This document shows positions 54,127-63,320 of a DNA stretch of 64,000 nucleotides, one piece after another; the stretch's first letter is position 1; each line of letters begins with the position of its first letter. Position numbers and translations under genes: made by a program. The stretch covers positions 4,290,001 to 4,354,000 of the forward strand of contig NZ_CP055157.1 in the NCBI RefSeq assembly GCF_013367775.1. The letters are read 5' to 3'. The notes under the pieces are model-generated. The model was not told the DNA's origin, ran no database searches, and saw only the letters and a list, made by a program, of their open reading frames with translations. The stretch is from Microbulbifer sp. YPW1 (lineage in GTDB: Bacteria; Pseudomonadota; Gammaproteobacteria; Pseudomonadales; Cellvibrionaceae).

Positions 54127-56994
54127 TCAGAACGCGTGGCCGTAGCTCAGGGTATAGAACCGTCCCATCGCGTTATGGTTAAAGTTATCCACGTTAGCAC
54201 TGGTACCCAGCACCAGAGGCGGCTCTTCGTCCAGCAGGTTTTTGACCTGCAGGCTCAGCCAGCTACCGGTGTCGAAGTCTCGGCTAACGCTGAGATCGAA
54301 GGTCAGCCAGCTGTCGACTTCCACTCCGCCGTTTTCATCCATGTTTACTTTTGACAGGAAGTACTCAGCACCCGGCTCCATCAACGCATCCAGGGTGCGT
54401 TGAGACGGATCATCGGCATAGCTGTGGGTGTATCTGGCACTGAGGGTGGAAGACCAGTTCTCGTAGCGCCAGCGCAGGGAGCTGTTTGCCAGCCAGCGGG
54501 GGTAGGTGTACTCACCAGCCTCGCTGATCACGCCGGAGACTTCTGATGGCAACTTGTCAAATTGCGCCATATAGGTTCCATCCAGCGTAAAACGGAAGCT
54601 GCCCCAGTTTTCGGTATCCAAGTGTTGCGTAAAAGCAAGGTCAACACCACTGGTCTTCTGCCAGCCAAGATTGGTCAACTGGAAGTGGGCATCCACAACA
54701 ATATTTCCAACCACTTCCAGGCCTGGCTGACCGGGCAACAGCTCACCGGCCTCCACTATCGGATACTCTCCCGCCAGTGCGCGTAAAATAAAGTCGTCTT
54801 GCTCAATGCCGATCAGGTTTTCGTGCTCGATATTCCAGTAGTCAATACTGATCTCGGTATCTTCCGTCGGCTTCAGCAGGAAGCCAGCGCCCCAGGTAGT
54901 GGCGGTTTCGGGCTTCAGATCGTCATTGCTCACATCTTCAGACAGCAAAGACTGACCATCGGCAGTGGGGTCACCATCACAGGCACCCGGTGTCGCCTCA
55001 CAATCCACGGTATAGCTGGAAAGCAAGGTGCCAGCACCCACCTGCGCCAGCGAAGGCGCTCGGTAGGAGGTAGACCAGTTACTGCGGAAAATAACTGCAT
55101 CATTAAATGCGTGGCGCAGCGCAACCTTCGGGTTGGCGTCTCCACCGAAACTGTCGTAATAGTCATATCGCAGTGCTAACTGGAGCTCGGTAGTTGCCGC
55201 CAGCGGAATCATCTGCTCGGTATACACTGCCCACTGGTTCCGCGAGGCATTGGCGGAAGTGGAGCTGAATCCGAGAATTGGCTCAGGATTATAGGTCGTT
55301 GATACTGCATCGGCAGCCGGCATATCGTTAACGGTCTCGCGGCGGAATTCACCCCCAATTGCCACCTGAATCGCGCCGGCAGGAAGCTCTATCCAACTTC
55401 CGGAAATATTTCCGTCAATCGCGTAAAGACTGGATTTACCACTGCGCTTGGCATCGGTGCGGACAAACTCGTCAATCGCATCCACCTGATCAGATTGACC
55501 ATTGAACGGGTTGTACCATGCGGTGGTTTTACCAACATCTTCACAGGTTTCGCCAGCCCCATAGCTCGCGCTCGGACGCACCAGATCCAGGTCCCAACGA
55601 TTCACGACCGTACCGTCAGTACACAAGTTGCCCAAGCTGGCGTTGTAAAAAGCTTCGGAGTTGTAAAGACCAGAAATGCCACGCTGTTCTGATTCACTGC
55701 GTCCCAGGTTGGCCGCCACTTCCCAGTTCCAATTGGATACTTCGCCACGCAAGCCAGTTACCAGACGAGTCGACTGCGACTCGACTTCAACTGCCCTTGC
55801 GTCCGGGAACTTCCCGTAAGCAAAAATCGGATAGCCATAGAAATCTGAAAAATCACTGGTAGGCGCGTCAGGACTGAAAGAACCCTCTTCCACGATATCC
55901 GCTTTCAATTGCTCTGGCCAAAGTGGGCTCTCCGGATCAAAGGGCGCTCGTGAAAAGTTGGCAGGAGAAGACGTACCGCGAGATGCCGTTGTCTGCAGCA
56001 TCAAGGTGTTGAACCACTCGAGGTTGTCAGAAATATCGTAATTGAAGGTACCAACTACGCTCGCACTTTCGTACTCATCCTGAGTCGCAGCAATCGCGTT
56101 GGTATTGAACGCACAGTATTCACCGAAATCCCCAAAACCAAACTGATCCGCAGGACAGCCGTCCTCGTCGGGAGACTGGGTTTGATCGTAGTACATCGAA
56201 TAGAAATCATTGAAGCTGGGGTAAATACCCTGCTGGCTCGGGCGCACGGAGTTCGCCGTCAATTTACGGTCGCGATCGTACATCGCATTGCGTGAAAACA
56301 GGTCCACTACCACCATGGTATGGCTGCGTTCGCCCTCGCGGCCCCATACCCAGTTCAGGTTGTACTTGCCTTCATCACTGCCAGCAGTGGAGTTACCGTG
56401 GGTCAGCGTGACTTCATTACCGGTAAAATCTTCACGCAGTACAAAGTTCACCACGCCCGCTACTGCGTCGGCGCCGTAGGTGGCAGCGGCGCCACTGGGC
56501 AACACTTCCACACGCTCGATAGCAGACAGGGGAATGGAGTTCACATCGACGAAGGACTCCTGCCCTTTGGCAAATGAACTGACGGATACACGGCGGCCGT
56601 TGACCAGTACCAGAGTGGAACTGGCACCCAGGCCACGCAGGGAAACACCGGCAGCGCCGACCGGAGTATTGCTGGATAGCGGCCCACCGGTTGCTGTAGA
56701 AAAGGTGCCGCTGCCGCCACCAGTCTGGCTCAGCTGCTGCAAAATTTCGATCGGTGACGTAGCGCCGGAGGCTTCGATATCGTCACGGTTGATCTGCACT
56801 ACCTGTACCGCGCCCTCGGTATCCAGGCCCTTGATGTGAGTACCGGTAACCACCACCTCTTCTACGGTGGACTCCGCCGGTTGCGTCACTCCCTGCGCCA
56901 TAACAAGCGCGCTGCCGCCCATCAGGGAGCAACCGACAGCCAATTTTACGGCCTTGCTTAAGGGAGATTTTTTCAACTGGGTTCTGTTATCCAT
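54127..56994 (-). CDS. TonB-dependent outer-membrane receptor
   Basis: 955 residues from the ATG at 56994, with GGAGG seven bases upstream. A signal peptide ending near ALVMAQG is followed by a possible TonB box (EEVVVTGTHI) and the plug domain (GVSLRGLGASSTLVLVNGRRV, AAATYGADAVAGVVNFVLR). The rest is a large beta-barrel ending GRFYTLSYGHAF. Such receptors import oligomers such as peptides, glycans and siderophores. Its place between the secreted cyanophycinase and the transporter suggests that it imports cyanophycin dipeptides or oligomers. Specificity is inferred from neighbours only. Confidence 0.93.
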   Translation of the reverse strand: MDNRTQLKKSPLSKAVKLAVGCSLMGGSALVMAQGVTQPAESTVEEVVVTGTHIKGLDTEGAVQVVQINRDDIEASGATSPIEILQQLSQTGGGSGTFSTATGGPLSSNTPVGAAGVSLRGLGASSTLVLVNGRRVSVSSFAKGQESFVDVNSIPLSAIERVEVLPSGAAATYGADAVAGVVNFVLREDFTGNEVTLTHGNSTAGSDEGKYNLNWVWGREGERSHTMVVVDLFSRNAMYDRDRKLTANSVRPSQQGIYPSFNDFYSMYYDQTQSPDEDGCPADQFGFGDFGEYCAFNTNAIAATQDEYESASVVGTFNYDISDNLEWFNTLMLQTTASRGTSSPANFSRAPFDPESPLWPEQLKADIVEEGSFSPDAPTSDFSDFYGYPIFAYGKFPDARAVEVESQSTRLVTGLRGEVSNWNWEVAANLGRSESEQRGISGLYNSEAFYNASLGNLCTDGTVVNRWDLDLVRPSASYGAGETCEDVGKTTAWYNPFNGQSDQVDAIDEFVRTDAKRSGKSSLYAIDGNISGSWIELPAGAIQVAIGGEFRRETVNDMPAADAVSTTYNPEPILGFSSTSANASRNQWAVYTEQMIPLAATTELQLALRYDYYDSFGGDANPKVALRHAFNDAVIFRSNWSTSYRAPSLAQVGAGTLLSSYTVDCEATPGACDGDPTADGQSLLSEDVSNDDLKPETATTWGAGFLLKPTEDTEISIDYWNIEHENLIGIEQDDFILRALAGEYPIVEAGELLPGQPGLEVVGNIVVDAHFQLTNLGWQKTSGVDLAFTQHLDTENWGSFRFTLDGTYMAQFDKLPSEVSGVISEAGEYTYPRWLANSSLRWRYENWSSTLSARYTHSYADDPSQRTLDALMEPGAEYFLSKVNMDENGGVEVDSWLTFDLSVSRDFDTGSWLSLQVKNLLDEEPPLVLGTSANVDNFNHNAMGRFYTLSYGHAF

Positions 56995-57341
56995 TTTATG
57001 CCCTCCAGGAACCTGGTTCCTGTCTCTATTGGTTCTCTGTGATCTTCGTTTTGACCAGCGCCGTCCATCGACATCTGGCGATTTCGTTGAGGAAGAAAAC
57101 CGGCGGCATTGCAGTGCAACCCAGTCACCGTACAGCGCGAACGACGCACGCAAATACGCCACGGACTGACACAGTAATTTGGGTAGGAGATTTAAGAACG
57201 GATAAATCCGACTTATAGCTTCCTTGCGCCCGCATACATTTTTTAATGGCTATGGCTATCTTGGATTTGCTGTTGAATACGAAAACATTCGCAACGAACA
57301 TTCGCAACAATAGGCAGGAGAAACCAGACAGGAAAGCTCAA

Positions 57342-57375
57342 AAAATGCGGAGCCCCCGGTTAAACCGAGGCGGGG
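57342..57375 (-). terminator. Terminator of the small-peptide transcript
   Basis: Read leftward, GCCTCGG, a TTTAA loop and CCGGGGGC pair with one G-U and one bulge, then TCCGCATTTTTT follows. It begins about ten bases past the stop of the 22-codon frame at 57379. Confidence 0.55.
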
Positions 57376-57378
57376 AAG

Positions 57379-57447
57379 CTACTCGTCAAACCACTCGCTG
57401 AGGTAGTAGTTGGAGGAGCAGCGCTCAATGGCAGCAATATTATTCAT
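57379..57447 (-). CDS. Putative 22-residue peptide, unknown function
   Basis: An ATG at 57447 opens a 22-codon frame. The peptide begins MNNIAAIE, has a Cys at residue 10, and ends with an aromatic, acidic stretch, NYYLSEWFDE. A promoter lies about 85 bases upstream and a hairpin with a T-tract just downstream, so it would form a discrete transcript of about 180 bases inside the cyanophycinase/receptor gap. The ribosome-binding site is weak (AAGG fourteen bases away). It could be a leader, a small regulator or a modified peptide precursor; alternatively the transcript is a non-coding RNA. Confidence 0.4.
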   Translation of the reverse strand: MNNIAAIERCSSNYYLSEWFDE

Positions 57448-57531
57448 TTTGCTCTATATGCCTTGCACTTTGCGCTTGATGGTTGAAGCCCGATCAGCCG
57501 CTGTTACACCTACCAGCCAATCTTGATCTAA

Positions 57532-57560
57532 TTTTTATCACGCTGAAAAAATACTGTAAA
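57532..57560 (-). promoter_or_regulatory. Predicted promoter of the small-peptide transcript
   Basis: Read leftward, TTTACA (57560-57555) and TAAAAA (57537-57532) are 17 bases apart in an A/T-rich stretch. The rest of the 56995-57753 gap holds the small peptide, its terminator, the terminator of the secreted cyanophycinase and, presumably, the receptor promoter. Confidence 0.5.
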
Positions 57561-57679
57561 GCATTTCCGTTGAGTAATTTTATCTGCACATAGATCCCGG
57601 AGACAGCCGAATTAACTGCAACACGCCCGCGCCAAAGGAGCACTTTCTTTCGCGGAGACAAAAGGAATTTCAGGCCACA

Positions 57680-57717
57680 AAAGAAGACCGGGAAGGAATT
57701 GCCTTCCCGGTCTTCAG
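57680..57717 (-). terminator. Terminator of the secreted cyanophycinase gene
   Basis: Read leftward, GAAGACCGGGAAGG and CCTTCCCGGTCTTC make a perfect 14-base-pair stem with a 5-base loop, followed by TTTTG. It lies about 38 bases past the stop. Confidence 0.92.
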
Positions 57718-57753
57718 GTTTACCCACACTTTAATGCTCGAGAAAGTCGCGGC

Positions 57754-59169
57754 TTACTGGTAGGGCTGATTCAGATAAAAATTGGACGAACGACCGTCTA
57801 TCCCGACCCGCTTCGGCGTAACATTGCTCGCTCCAGTGGATATATTGAATTGGTCGAACTCACTGAGCTTATAGCGCAACACATCCTCATAAACGACTGG
57901 CAATCCACATTGCGCCTGGGTCCGGGAAGTCTGCGCATCCTCCTGCAAAACGTAGACGTTACCAGCCCCGTCCACTACCCCGCTGCCATCCGGGGTGAAG
58001 AAAATAGAGGTCGCCTCATCTACACCGACCCCCTGGATACCTGCGGGAAGGCCCGCCATAAATGCCATCAGCCGGCCCATGCGATCGCGCTCGGCAAAAT
58101 GGGTATCGACAATCACGCCCTGCATGATGGCAGTACTCAGAAAGCCTGAAGAAATATTGATGTATTCGTGGCACAAGTCGGTGACAGCCTCCGACGAATA
58201 AGCGCCGAGCACGCCATCGGGATCGTAGATGGATTCCGACTGCACCGCGGCACCGGCCGATGTGCCCCCAAGAACGCCGCCACGGGCCATTACCTGATCC
58301 AACGCCTGCTGCAACGCAGTGCCCTGCCACTGATTGAGATAGTCTGACTGGTCTCCACCGGCGATCCAGACAAATTCTGCAGAATTCACCGCCCAGGTAA
58401 CATAGTCATCATTGGCGTGCTGAGGGCGATCGACAATGAGGGTTTCCACGGAATCCGCATTCAGCAAACCCATGAGGTAATCGTTGTAGCCATCGCTGCC
58501 ACTGGTGCGCAGCACCACAACGTCGCCACCGCCAATCAACGGCTCAACCCTGCGCGTAAAGGCCGCATCCACATCGCTGCCACCGCCCATTACCAGAAGC
58601 CCGCCAGCGCCCTGCTCCACACAGACATCCGCTTCGCTGCCAGTCATATAACGGGTAAGGCCGCCGGGTTTATCGGGGCGCGCACCCAGCTCGCAGGTAC
58701 CACCACCGCTACTGCCGCCACTACTGCCACCGCTGCTACTTCCTCCCCCACTACTTCCACCGGTATCGGGGATACCGTCGACGGTGAGGGTGTAATCACC
58801 GCGGCCGCTGTATCGGGTTACCTTGAGCGTATACAGCCCGCTGCCATCGACATAGACGCTGGCAGCTTCCGGTCGATCACCGGTTTCCGCGCTGTAGAGT
58901 CGCTGGGAGGCATCGTACAGGTGCCAATCGAAGTCATCGCCACTGGAATGATCCAGGGAAATGTCCAGATTCGCCGGGGAATCGACATTGAAGTAGTACC
59001 AGTCCTGATCACGTCGATTGGCAATATTCCCCGCAACCGCCTGGGCGGAACACAGCGGGCCATCGGCATCGGACTCGGCGTCATTTGATTCACTTTCCGC
59101 AGACACACAGGCAAATGCGCCGTTACTTAACACGGAAAACAACAATACAGGTATCAGTTTACTTCCCAT
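57754..59169 (-). CDS. Secreted cyanophycinase with N-terminal PPC domain
   Basis: 471 residues. A signal peptide (ending near AFACVSA) is followed by a PPC domain (about 25-132; DQDWYYFNVDSPANLDISL, SGLYTLKVTRYSGRGDYTLTVDG), a Ser/Gly linker (about 135-155) and a peptidase S51 domain. The core has GGLLVMGGGSDVD, FVWIAGGDQSDYLN and VLGGTSAGAAVQSE with the nucleophile Ser; IVDTHFAERDRMGRL gives the His and GVDEATSIFF the Glu. PPC domains occur on secreted hydrolases and are often cleaved off. This fits an extracellular CphE-type enzyme. It has its own strong terminator. Confidence 0.9.
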   Translation of the reverse strand: MGSKLIPVLLFSVLSNGAFACVSAESESNDAESDADGPLCSAQAVAGNIANRRDQDWYYFNVDSPANLDISLDHSSGDDFDWHLYDASQRLYSAETGDRPEAASVYVDGSGLYTLKVTRYSGRGDYTLTVDGIPDTGGSSGGGSSSGGSSGGSSGGGTCELGARPDKPGGLTRYMTGSEADVCVEQGAGGLLVMGGGSDVDAAFTRRVEPLIGGGDVVVLRTSGSDGYNDYLMGLLNADSVETLIVDRPQHANDDYVTWAVNSAEFVWIAGGDQSDYLNQWQGTALQQALDQVMARGGVLGGTSAGAAVQSESIYDPDGVLGAYSSEAVTDLCHEYINISSGFLSTAIMQGVIVDTHFAERDRMGRLMAFMAGLPAGIQGVGVDEATSIFFTPDGSGVVDGAGNVYVLQEDAQTSRTQAQCGLPVVYEDVLRYKLSEFDQFNISTGASNVTPKRVGIDGRSSNFYLNQPYQ

Positions 59170-59305
59170 GGTTGGCTCCTTGAGGCTTGTTTATTTTTAT
59201 TGCCGAACAAGGGTACCCAAGGGATCGACCCCGAACATCGAATTCGGGGCCGATGGGAAAAAACAGTCAAGTTTGGGAAAAAACAGAACAGTTTGCCGCG
59301 CGGAA

Positions 59306-59614
59306 TCAAATACCGCAGTCGAGCGCATCCAGCAGCATATGCGTGACCAGACCGATACCCAGCCAGCGTATAGGCTTCCAGGGCAAAAACATCATGGCCC
59401 CGTAGAAAGAGATGGGAAACATTTTATGCAGGGGGTGGAAATTGATGCTGCAGCGGCCTGGATCGTAAATCGGGGAAGCCAGTAAATGGTCGAGATCCAC
59501 CAGGTTGGCAGCCAGCATCACCAGTGCCGCCTTTTTCCAGTCGTCGCGAAAGAAAAACCACGCGATTGCCAGTGGAATCAGGACATGTAAAACAATATGG
59601 ATATAGCTGAACAT
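59306..59614 (-). CDS. DUF6122-like small membrane protein
   Basis: 102 residues from the ATG at 59614, which shares a base with the stop of the GntR gene (TGATG). Three hydrophobic segments and conserved histidine-rich positions are present: YIHIVLHVLIPLAIAWFF, NLVDLDHLLASPIYDPGRCSINFHPLH and LGIGLVTHMLLDALD. The DLDHLL and HPLH motifs recall the metal-dependent membrane hydrolases of the YdjM type. Function unknown. Confidence 0.8.
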   Translation of the reverse strand: MFSYIHIVLHVLIPLAIAWFFFRDDWKKAALVMLAANLVDLDHLLASPIYDPGRCSINFHPLHKMFPISFYGAMMFLPWKPIRWLGIGLVTHMLLDALDCGI

Positions 59615-60288
59615 CAAGACGGCATCAATTCTTCGGCGGAAATAGAACCCAGGCCCTCTTCGATGTCCTGGCGTATGGCGGTGCGGACCTTCTGCTCATC
59701 GCCACTGGCGATGGCGGCAATCAGGTCCTGATGTCGGTCCGGCAGCTCCTGAACACCAAAACGCTGAAATACCAGATGCTGTAGCGGCGCGGTCTGCAGC
59801 CACAGGCTTTCGATCAGCGACAGAATGATGTGCGGGCGGCCGAGGCGATAGAGAGTAAAGTGAAACTCCAGGTTGGCGGTGACATATTCCTGGATATCTT
59901 TTTTATCGAGAGAGGCTGTCACCCGGTCATCCAGGGCCTTCAACACTGCCAGTTCTTCTTCACCGACGAACGGCAACGCCTGGGCCGCAGCCTGACACTC
60001 CAGTGCCACCCGCGCCGCACAGATTTCATCCAGCTTTTCGCGGGTCATGGTCGGCACAGTGACACGTCGGGTATCCGACAGCTCCAGCGCGCGCTCAGAG
60101 GTCAGCCGGCGCAGCGCCTCTCGCACCGGCATCGGGCTGCAATCCAGATCTGCAGCGAGACCGCGAATGGTAATCGCCCTGCCTGGCAGGAACTGGCCGC
60201 GCAGTATGGCGTCGCGCACCTGATAGTAGACTCGCTCCTGGGTGGTGCGGAACTCTTCCTGTGGCTCGGTAAACTCGGCGTTTCTCAA
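59614..60288 (-). CDS. GntR-family (FadR/FCD) transcriptional regulator
   Basis: 224 residues from a TTG at 60288, which has GGGG six bases upstream. A longer frame from 60399 would overlap the patatin gene and adds an unconserved tail. The winged helix region has VYYQVRDAILRGQFLPGRAITIRGLAADLDCSPMPVREALRRLTSERAL. The C-terminal FCD domain has the metal-binding pattern ARVALECQAA, NLEFHFTLYRLG and DRHQDLIAAIASGD. It may control the patatin and aminotransferase genes nearby. The effector is unknown, probably a carboxylate. Confidence 0.88.
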   Translation of the reverse strand: MRNAEFTEPQEEFRTTQERVYYQVRDAILRGQFLPGRAITIRGLAADLDCSPMPVREALRRLTSERALELSDTRRVTVPTMTREKLDEICAARVALECQAAAQALPFVGEEELAVLKALDDRVTASLDKKDIQEYVTANLEFHFTLYRLGRPHIILSLIESLWLQTAPLQHLVFQRFGVQELPDRHQDLIAAIASGDEQKVRTAIRQDIEEGLGSISAEELMPS

Positions 60289-60343
60289 TGGCGGCCCCGT
60301 AGTACTGGTGTCGAAAAGTGCCCGGAAGTGCTCGCCGCACCCC

Positions 60344-61462
60344 TCAGGCAGACATCGCCAGGGCCAATTTGTGTGGCGCCTGATCGCTGCCGACCGCAAT
60401 CAGTGCATCGGCAATGGCACCAGTTTGCCACATTTCAAAGAAATCCTCCGCTACCTGCTTGCCGGCCTCGGTCACCGCATTCCAGTATTTGAGGCGCTCC
60501 TCGGTCGAAAGCTTCACAAAATCGTCCCGATCGGGGATCTTGCCGAAGGGCAATTTGGCCACCCACGCGGGAGAGGGTGCCACCAGGATCACATTGTCCA
60601 TGGCCCCACCGCGCACCCAGCGCCAGCGGAAACTCTTGTCGAACCAGCCCGGCACCATATACGGGAAGAAGTGCGGATACAGCACCAGCCCCTGCGGATG
60701 CTGGAAGCCGAGGTCGAAATGGTAGTCGGTGATGCCGCCGTCCCGATAATTGCCCGCCGGTGCCCCCGTCGGGGTGGGCACGCCGGCCATCACCAGCGGG
60801 ATGGAGCCTGATGCCAGCACGGCAGGGCACACATTTTCCGCAACGAGTGGCGTGTTGACCGTAGAGAGATTGCGGAAGGCGACAGATGGCGCCTCGCCGG
60901 AGTGGAACACAACCCGGTCCCAGAAGGCTCGCAGGGTGCGGCGGCTCACGGCATTGGCCAGCGCCGATGCCAGCAGCGCGGGTGCCAGCACAGCCTTGTT
61001 ATCGCTGCCAAGGGGGCCGCGTCCCCGCACGGTAACAAAATGGCTGCGCCATACGGGATTGGCCGCCACCTGGGCTGCGCCCTCCTCCCCCAGCACATCG
61101 AGCAGGATCTTCTCGCCGGCAGCGGTAATCTCACCCGGCGTGGGTCGCTCACTGGCATAGGTCTGGTTTACGTAGCCGTATTCCAGCTTTTCCAGGGACG
61201 CCATGGGGTCAGAGGTGGCGTAACACATATTGCGGAAACTGCCGATGGAAGACCCCAGTGTCGCGATGGGATCCTTGCGGCCGCGAAAAAATTCGCCGAT
61301 CAACACGCGATCGAGCTGGCTAATGGACAGCCACTTGGGGCCGCCGGAGGCGCCCACCAGGGTGGACACCATCTGCTGCTGCAGACCTTCCTCGCGCACC
61401 CTGCGCGCGGCACTGGCCCCGGCCAGCACAACACAATTCTCGAATTTTTTCGCTTTCGCCAT
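60344..61462 (-). CDS. Patatin-like phospholipase/hydrolase
   Basis: 372 residues from the ATG at 61462 (MAKAKKFENCVVLAGASA). The serine-aspartate dyad of patatins is visible: GSSIGSFRNM, a GxSxG near residue 75, and DGGITDYHF near 240. An oxyanion-type GASGGPKW lies near 40. The family hydrolyses acyl lipids. It lies between gloA and the GntR regulator on one strand. The bond cleaved and the lipid cannot be assigned. Confidence 0.82.
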   Translation of the reverse strand: MAKAKKFENCVVLAGASAARRVREEGLQQQMVSTLVGASGGPKWLSISQLDRVLIGEFFRGRKDPIATLGSSIGSFRNMCYATSDPMASLEKLEYGYVNQTYASERPTPGEITAAGEKILLDVLGEEGAAQVAANPVWRSHFVTVRGRGPLGSDNKAVLAPALLASALANAVSRRTLRAFWDRVVFHSGEAPSVAFRNLSTVNTPLVAENVCPAVLASGSIPLVMAGVPTPTGAPAGNYRDGGITDYHFDLGFQHPQGLVLYPHFFPYMVPGWFDKSFRWRWVRGGAMDNVILVAPSPAWVAKLPFGKIPDRDDFVKLSTEERLKYWNAVTEAGKQVAEDFFEMWQTGAIADALIAVGSDQAPHKLALAMSA

Positions 61463-61510
61463 CTTTGCGCCCACAAACTACTGTCTTTCGTGATTACCGC
61501 TCGCCAGTGA

Positions 61511-61951
61511 TTACCACTCGCCGGTGTTTTCCATTGAAGCCCACGGCTCCTGGGGCTCGAGCGCATCGCCCTTCTGCAGCAGCTCAATGGAGATATTGTC
61601 CGGCGAGCGCACGAAAGCCATATGACCGTCGCGGGGTGGTCGATTAATGGTCACCCCCATATCCATCAGGCGCTGGCAGGTTTCGTAGATATTGTCCACG
61701 CGGTACGCCAGATGACCGAAGTTGCGGCCGCCGGTATAGGTTTCCGGGTCCCAGTTGTAGGTGAGCTCGAGACACGGGCGCTTGTCGCCATTGGCAGTAT
61801 CTGCATCGCCCGGGGCGGCAAGAAATACCAGGGTAAAGCGTCCCTTTTCGTAATCATTGCGGGTTACCTCGTAAAGGCCCAGCTTGTCGCAATAAAATTC
61901 CAGAGATTTCTCAAGGTCGGTGACTCGCACCATAGTGTGCAAATATTCCAC
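61511..61951 (-). CDS. gloA: Lactoylglutathione lyase (glyoxalase I)
   Basis: 146 residues. [23 protein letters not shown] begins the first vicinal oxygen chelate fold; the metal ligands are His5, the Glu in CLELTYNW, the His in FGHLAYRV and the Glu in ISIELLQ. The enzyme isomerises the hemithioacetal of methylglyoxal and glutathione. It is about ten residues longer than E. coli GloA at the C-terminus. It is divergent from the PLP enzyme at 62039. Confidence 0.94.
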   Translation of the reverse strand: MEYLHTMVRVTDLEKSLEFYCDKLGLYEVTRNDYEKGRFTLVFLAAPGDADTANGDKRPCLELTYNWDPETYTGGRNFGHLAYRVDNIYETCQRLMDMGVTINRPPRDGHMAFVRSPDNISIELLQKGDALEPQEPWASMENTGEW

Positions 61952-62038
61952 TGCATCGCCTCCTTTGGGGGATTACAATCCCAGTACATCAATCAGGATG
62001 ACTACTTTAGCCACCCGCCACAAAGTTACCAGAGCGAA

Positions 62039-63220
62039 ATGTACCAAAAATACTATCGACAGTTTTTACAGGCTGCCCAAAAGGCGGTCTCTCCGGATTG
62101 CGACTTACCGGTTTTGCACATGGCGTGCCACTCCCACCACTACTGGCCCGATGTGACCCTCGACGCCGTCAATGCCTACTGGCAGGACGCCGCCGAGATG
62201 GCGGACAGCAAATGGGACAAGATATTCGGCGAGAAGATACCGGCCTTCCAGCGCGGTATAGCAAGTACCCTGAACCTCCCGGATCCGGCACAGATTGCCC
62301 TGGCGCCCAACACCCACGAGCTGATCTACCGGCTACTCAGCGCTTTCGACCTGAGCAAGCCACTGCGCATCCTGACCACGGATGGCGAATTCTACAGCTT
62401 TGCCCGTCAGTTGATGCGCCTGGAGGAACTGTCCAATGTGGAGGTGGAACGCATTCCCACGGAGCCCTTCGACACCCTGCCCCAGCGCTTTGAGCAGGCA
62501 CTGCACAGCGGAGACTACCAGCTGGCCTACGCCAGCCAGGTCTTTTTCGATTCCGGCGTGGCCTTCCCCGGCCTGCTGGAGCTGGCCGCGCGCAAGCCGG
62601 AAGGTACCGAGATGGTAATTGATGGCTACCACGCTTTCTTCGCCCGCCCTACCGACCTCAGCGCCATCGCCGACAAGGTGTTCTATACCGCGGGATCTTA
62701 TAAATATCTGGGCGCGGGCGAGGGTATGTGCTTTATGAGTATTCCGCGCAACTGCCAACTGCGCCCCCTCAACACCGGCTGGTTCGCGGAAATGGCAGAG
62801 CTGGAAAACCGCACCGGGGGGGTGGGCTTTGGCAACGACTGGCTGCGTTTTGCCGGCGCGACCATGGATTACTCCCCGCTGTACAAGGCGCTTGCGGTAC
62901 TGGATCTGTATCAGCAGGAAGGTATTACGGTGGATTCCATCCACGCTTATGTGCTGCAAAACCAGCGCCGTTTCCTCGCCGCCATGGATGCAGCAGAGCA
63001 CCCGTTACTGAACCGCGACAACCTGATTGCTTACGATCTGGACAACGGGCACGGGCATTTCTTCACCTTCCGCTGTGGCAGTGCGGAAAACGCTGAATTA
63101 CTGCAATCGCAACTGCGCGGTAAAAATGTACTGTGCGACCGTCGACAGCAGCTGTTGCGACTCGGATTCGCCCTCTATCATCCGGAAGAGGAAACTTTTG
63201 CGCGATTATTCTGTGAATGA
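62039..63220 (+). CDS. Class V aminotransferase/kynureninase-fold PLP enzyme, function unknown
   Basis: 393 residues from the ATG at 62039; the ribosome-binding site is weak, and the frame is open upstream with a plausible extension. LHMACHSHHYWPDVTLDAVNAYWQDAA resembles the kynureninase N-terminus. EMVIDGYHAFFARPTDLS holds the cofactor Asp/His, and FYTAGSYKYLGAGEGMCFM the Schiff-base Lys. It is not adjacent to other tryptophan degradation genes, so kynureninase itself is doubtful. A lyase or transaminase on a small amino acid is possible. Confidence 0.83.
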   Translation: MYQKYYRQFLQAAQKAVSPDCDLPVLHMACHSHHYWPDVTLDAVNAYWQDAAEMADSKWDKIFGEKIPAFQRGIASTLNLPDPAQIALAPNTHELIYRLLSAFDLSKPLRILTTDGEFYSFARQLMRLEELSNVEVERIPTEPFDTLPQRFEQALHSGDYQLAYASQVFFDSGVAFPGLLELAARKPEGTEMVIDGYHAFFARPTDLSAIADKVFYTAGSYKYLGAGEGMCFMSIPRNCQLRPLNTGWFAEMAELENRTGGVGFGNDWLRFAGATMDYSPLYKALAVLDLYQQEGITVDSIHAYVLQNQRRFLAAMDAAEHPLLNRDNLIAYDLDNGHGHFFTFRCGSAENAELLQSQLRGKNVLCDRRQQLLRLGFALYHPEEETFARLFCE

Positions 63221-63320
63221 GTTGTCACCGTTCACCTGATATTCATCTTCGTAACGTAACAATGGATTCCATAGCTAAGAAGCAGCTATGAAGTATCTCT
63301 GGCAATATTAAGGATTCGCC

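Noticed and set aside
57494..57727. 77-codon leftward frame between the secreted cyanophycinase and the small peptide
   Set aside because: It starts within the perfect 14-base-pair terminator hairpin and has no ribosome-binding site.
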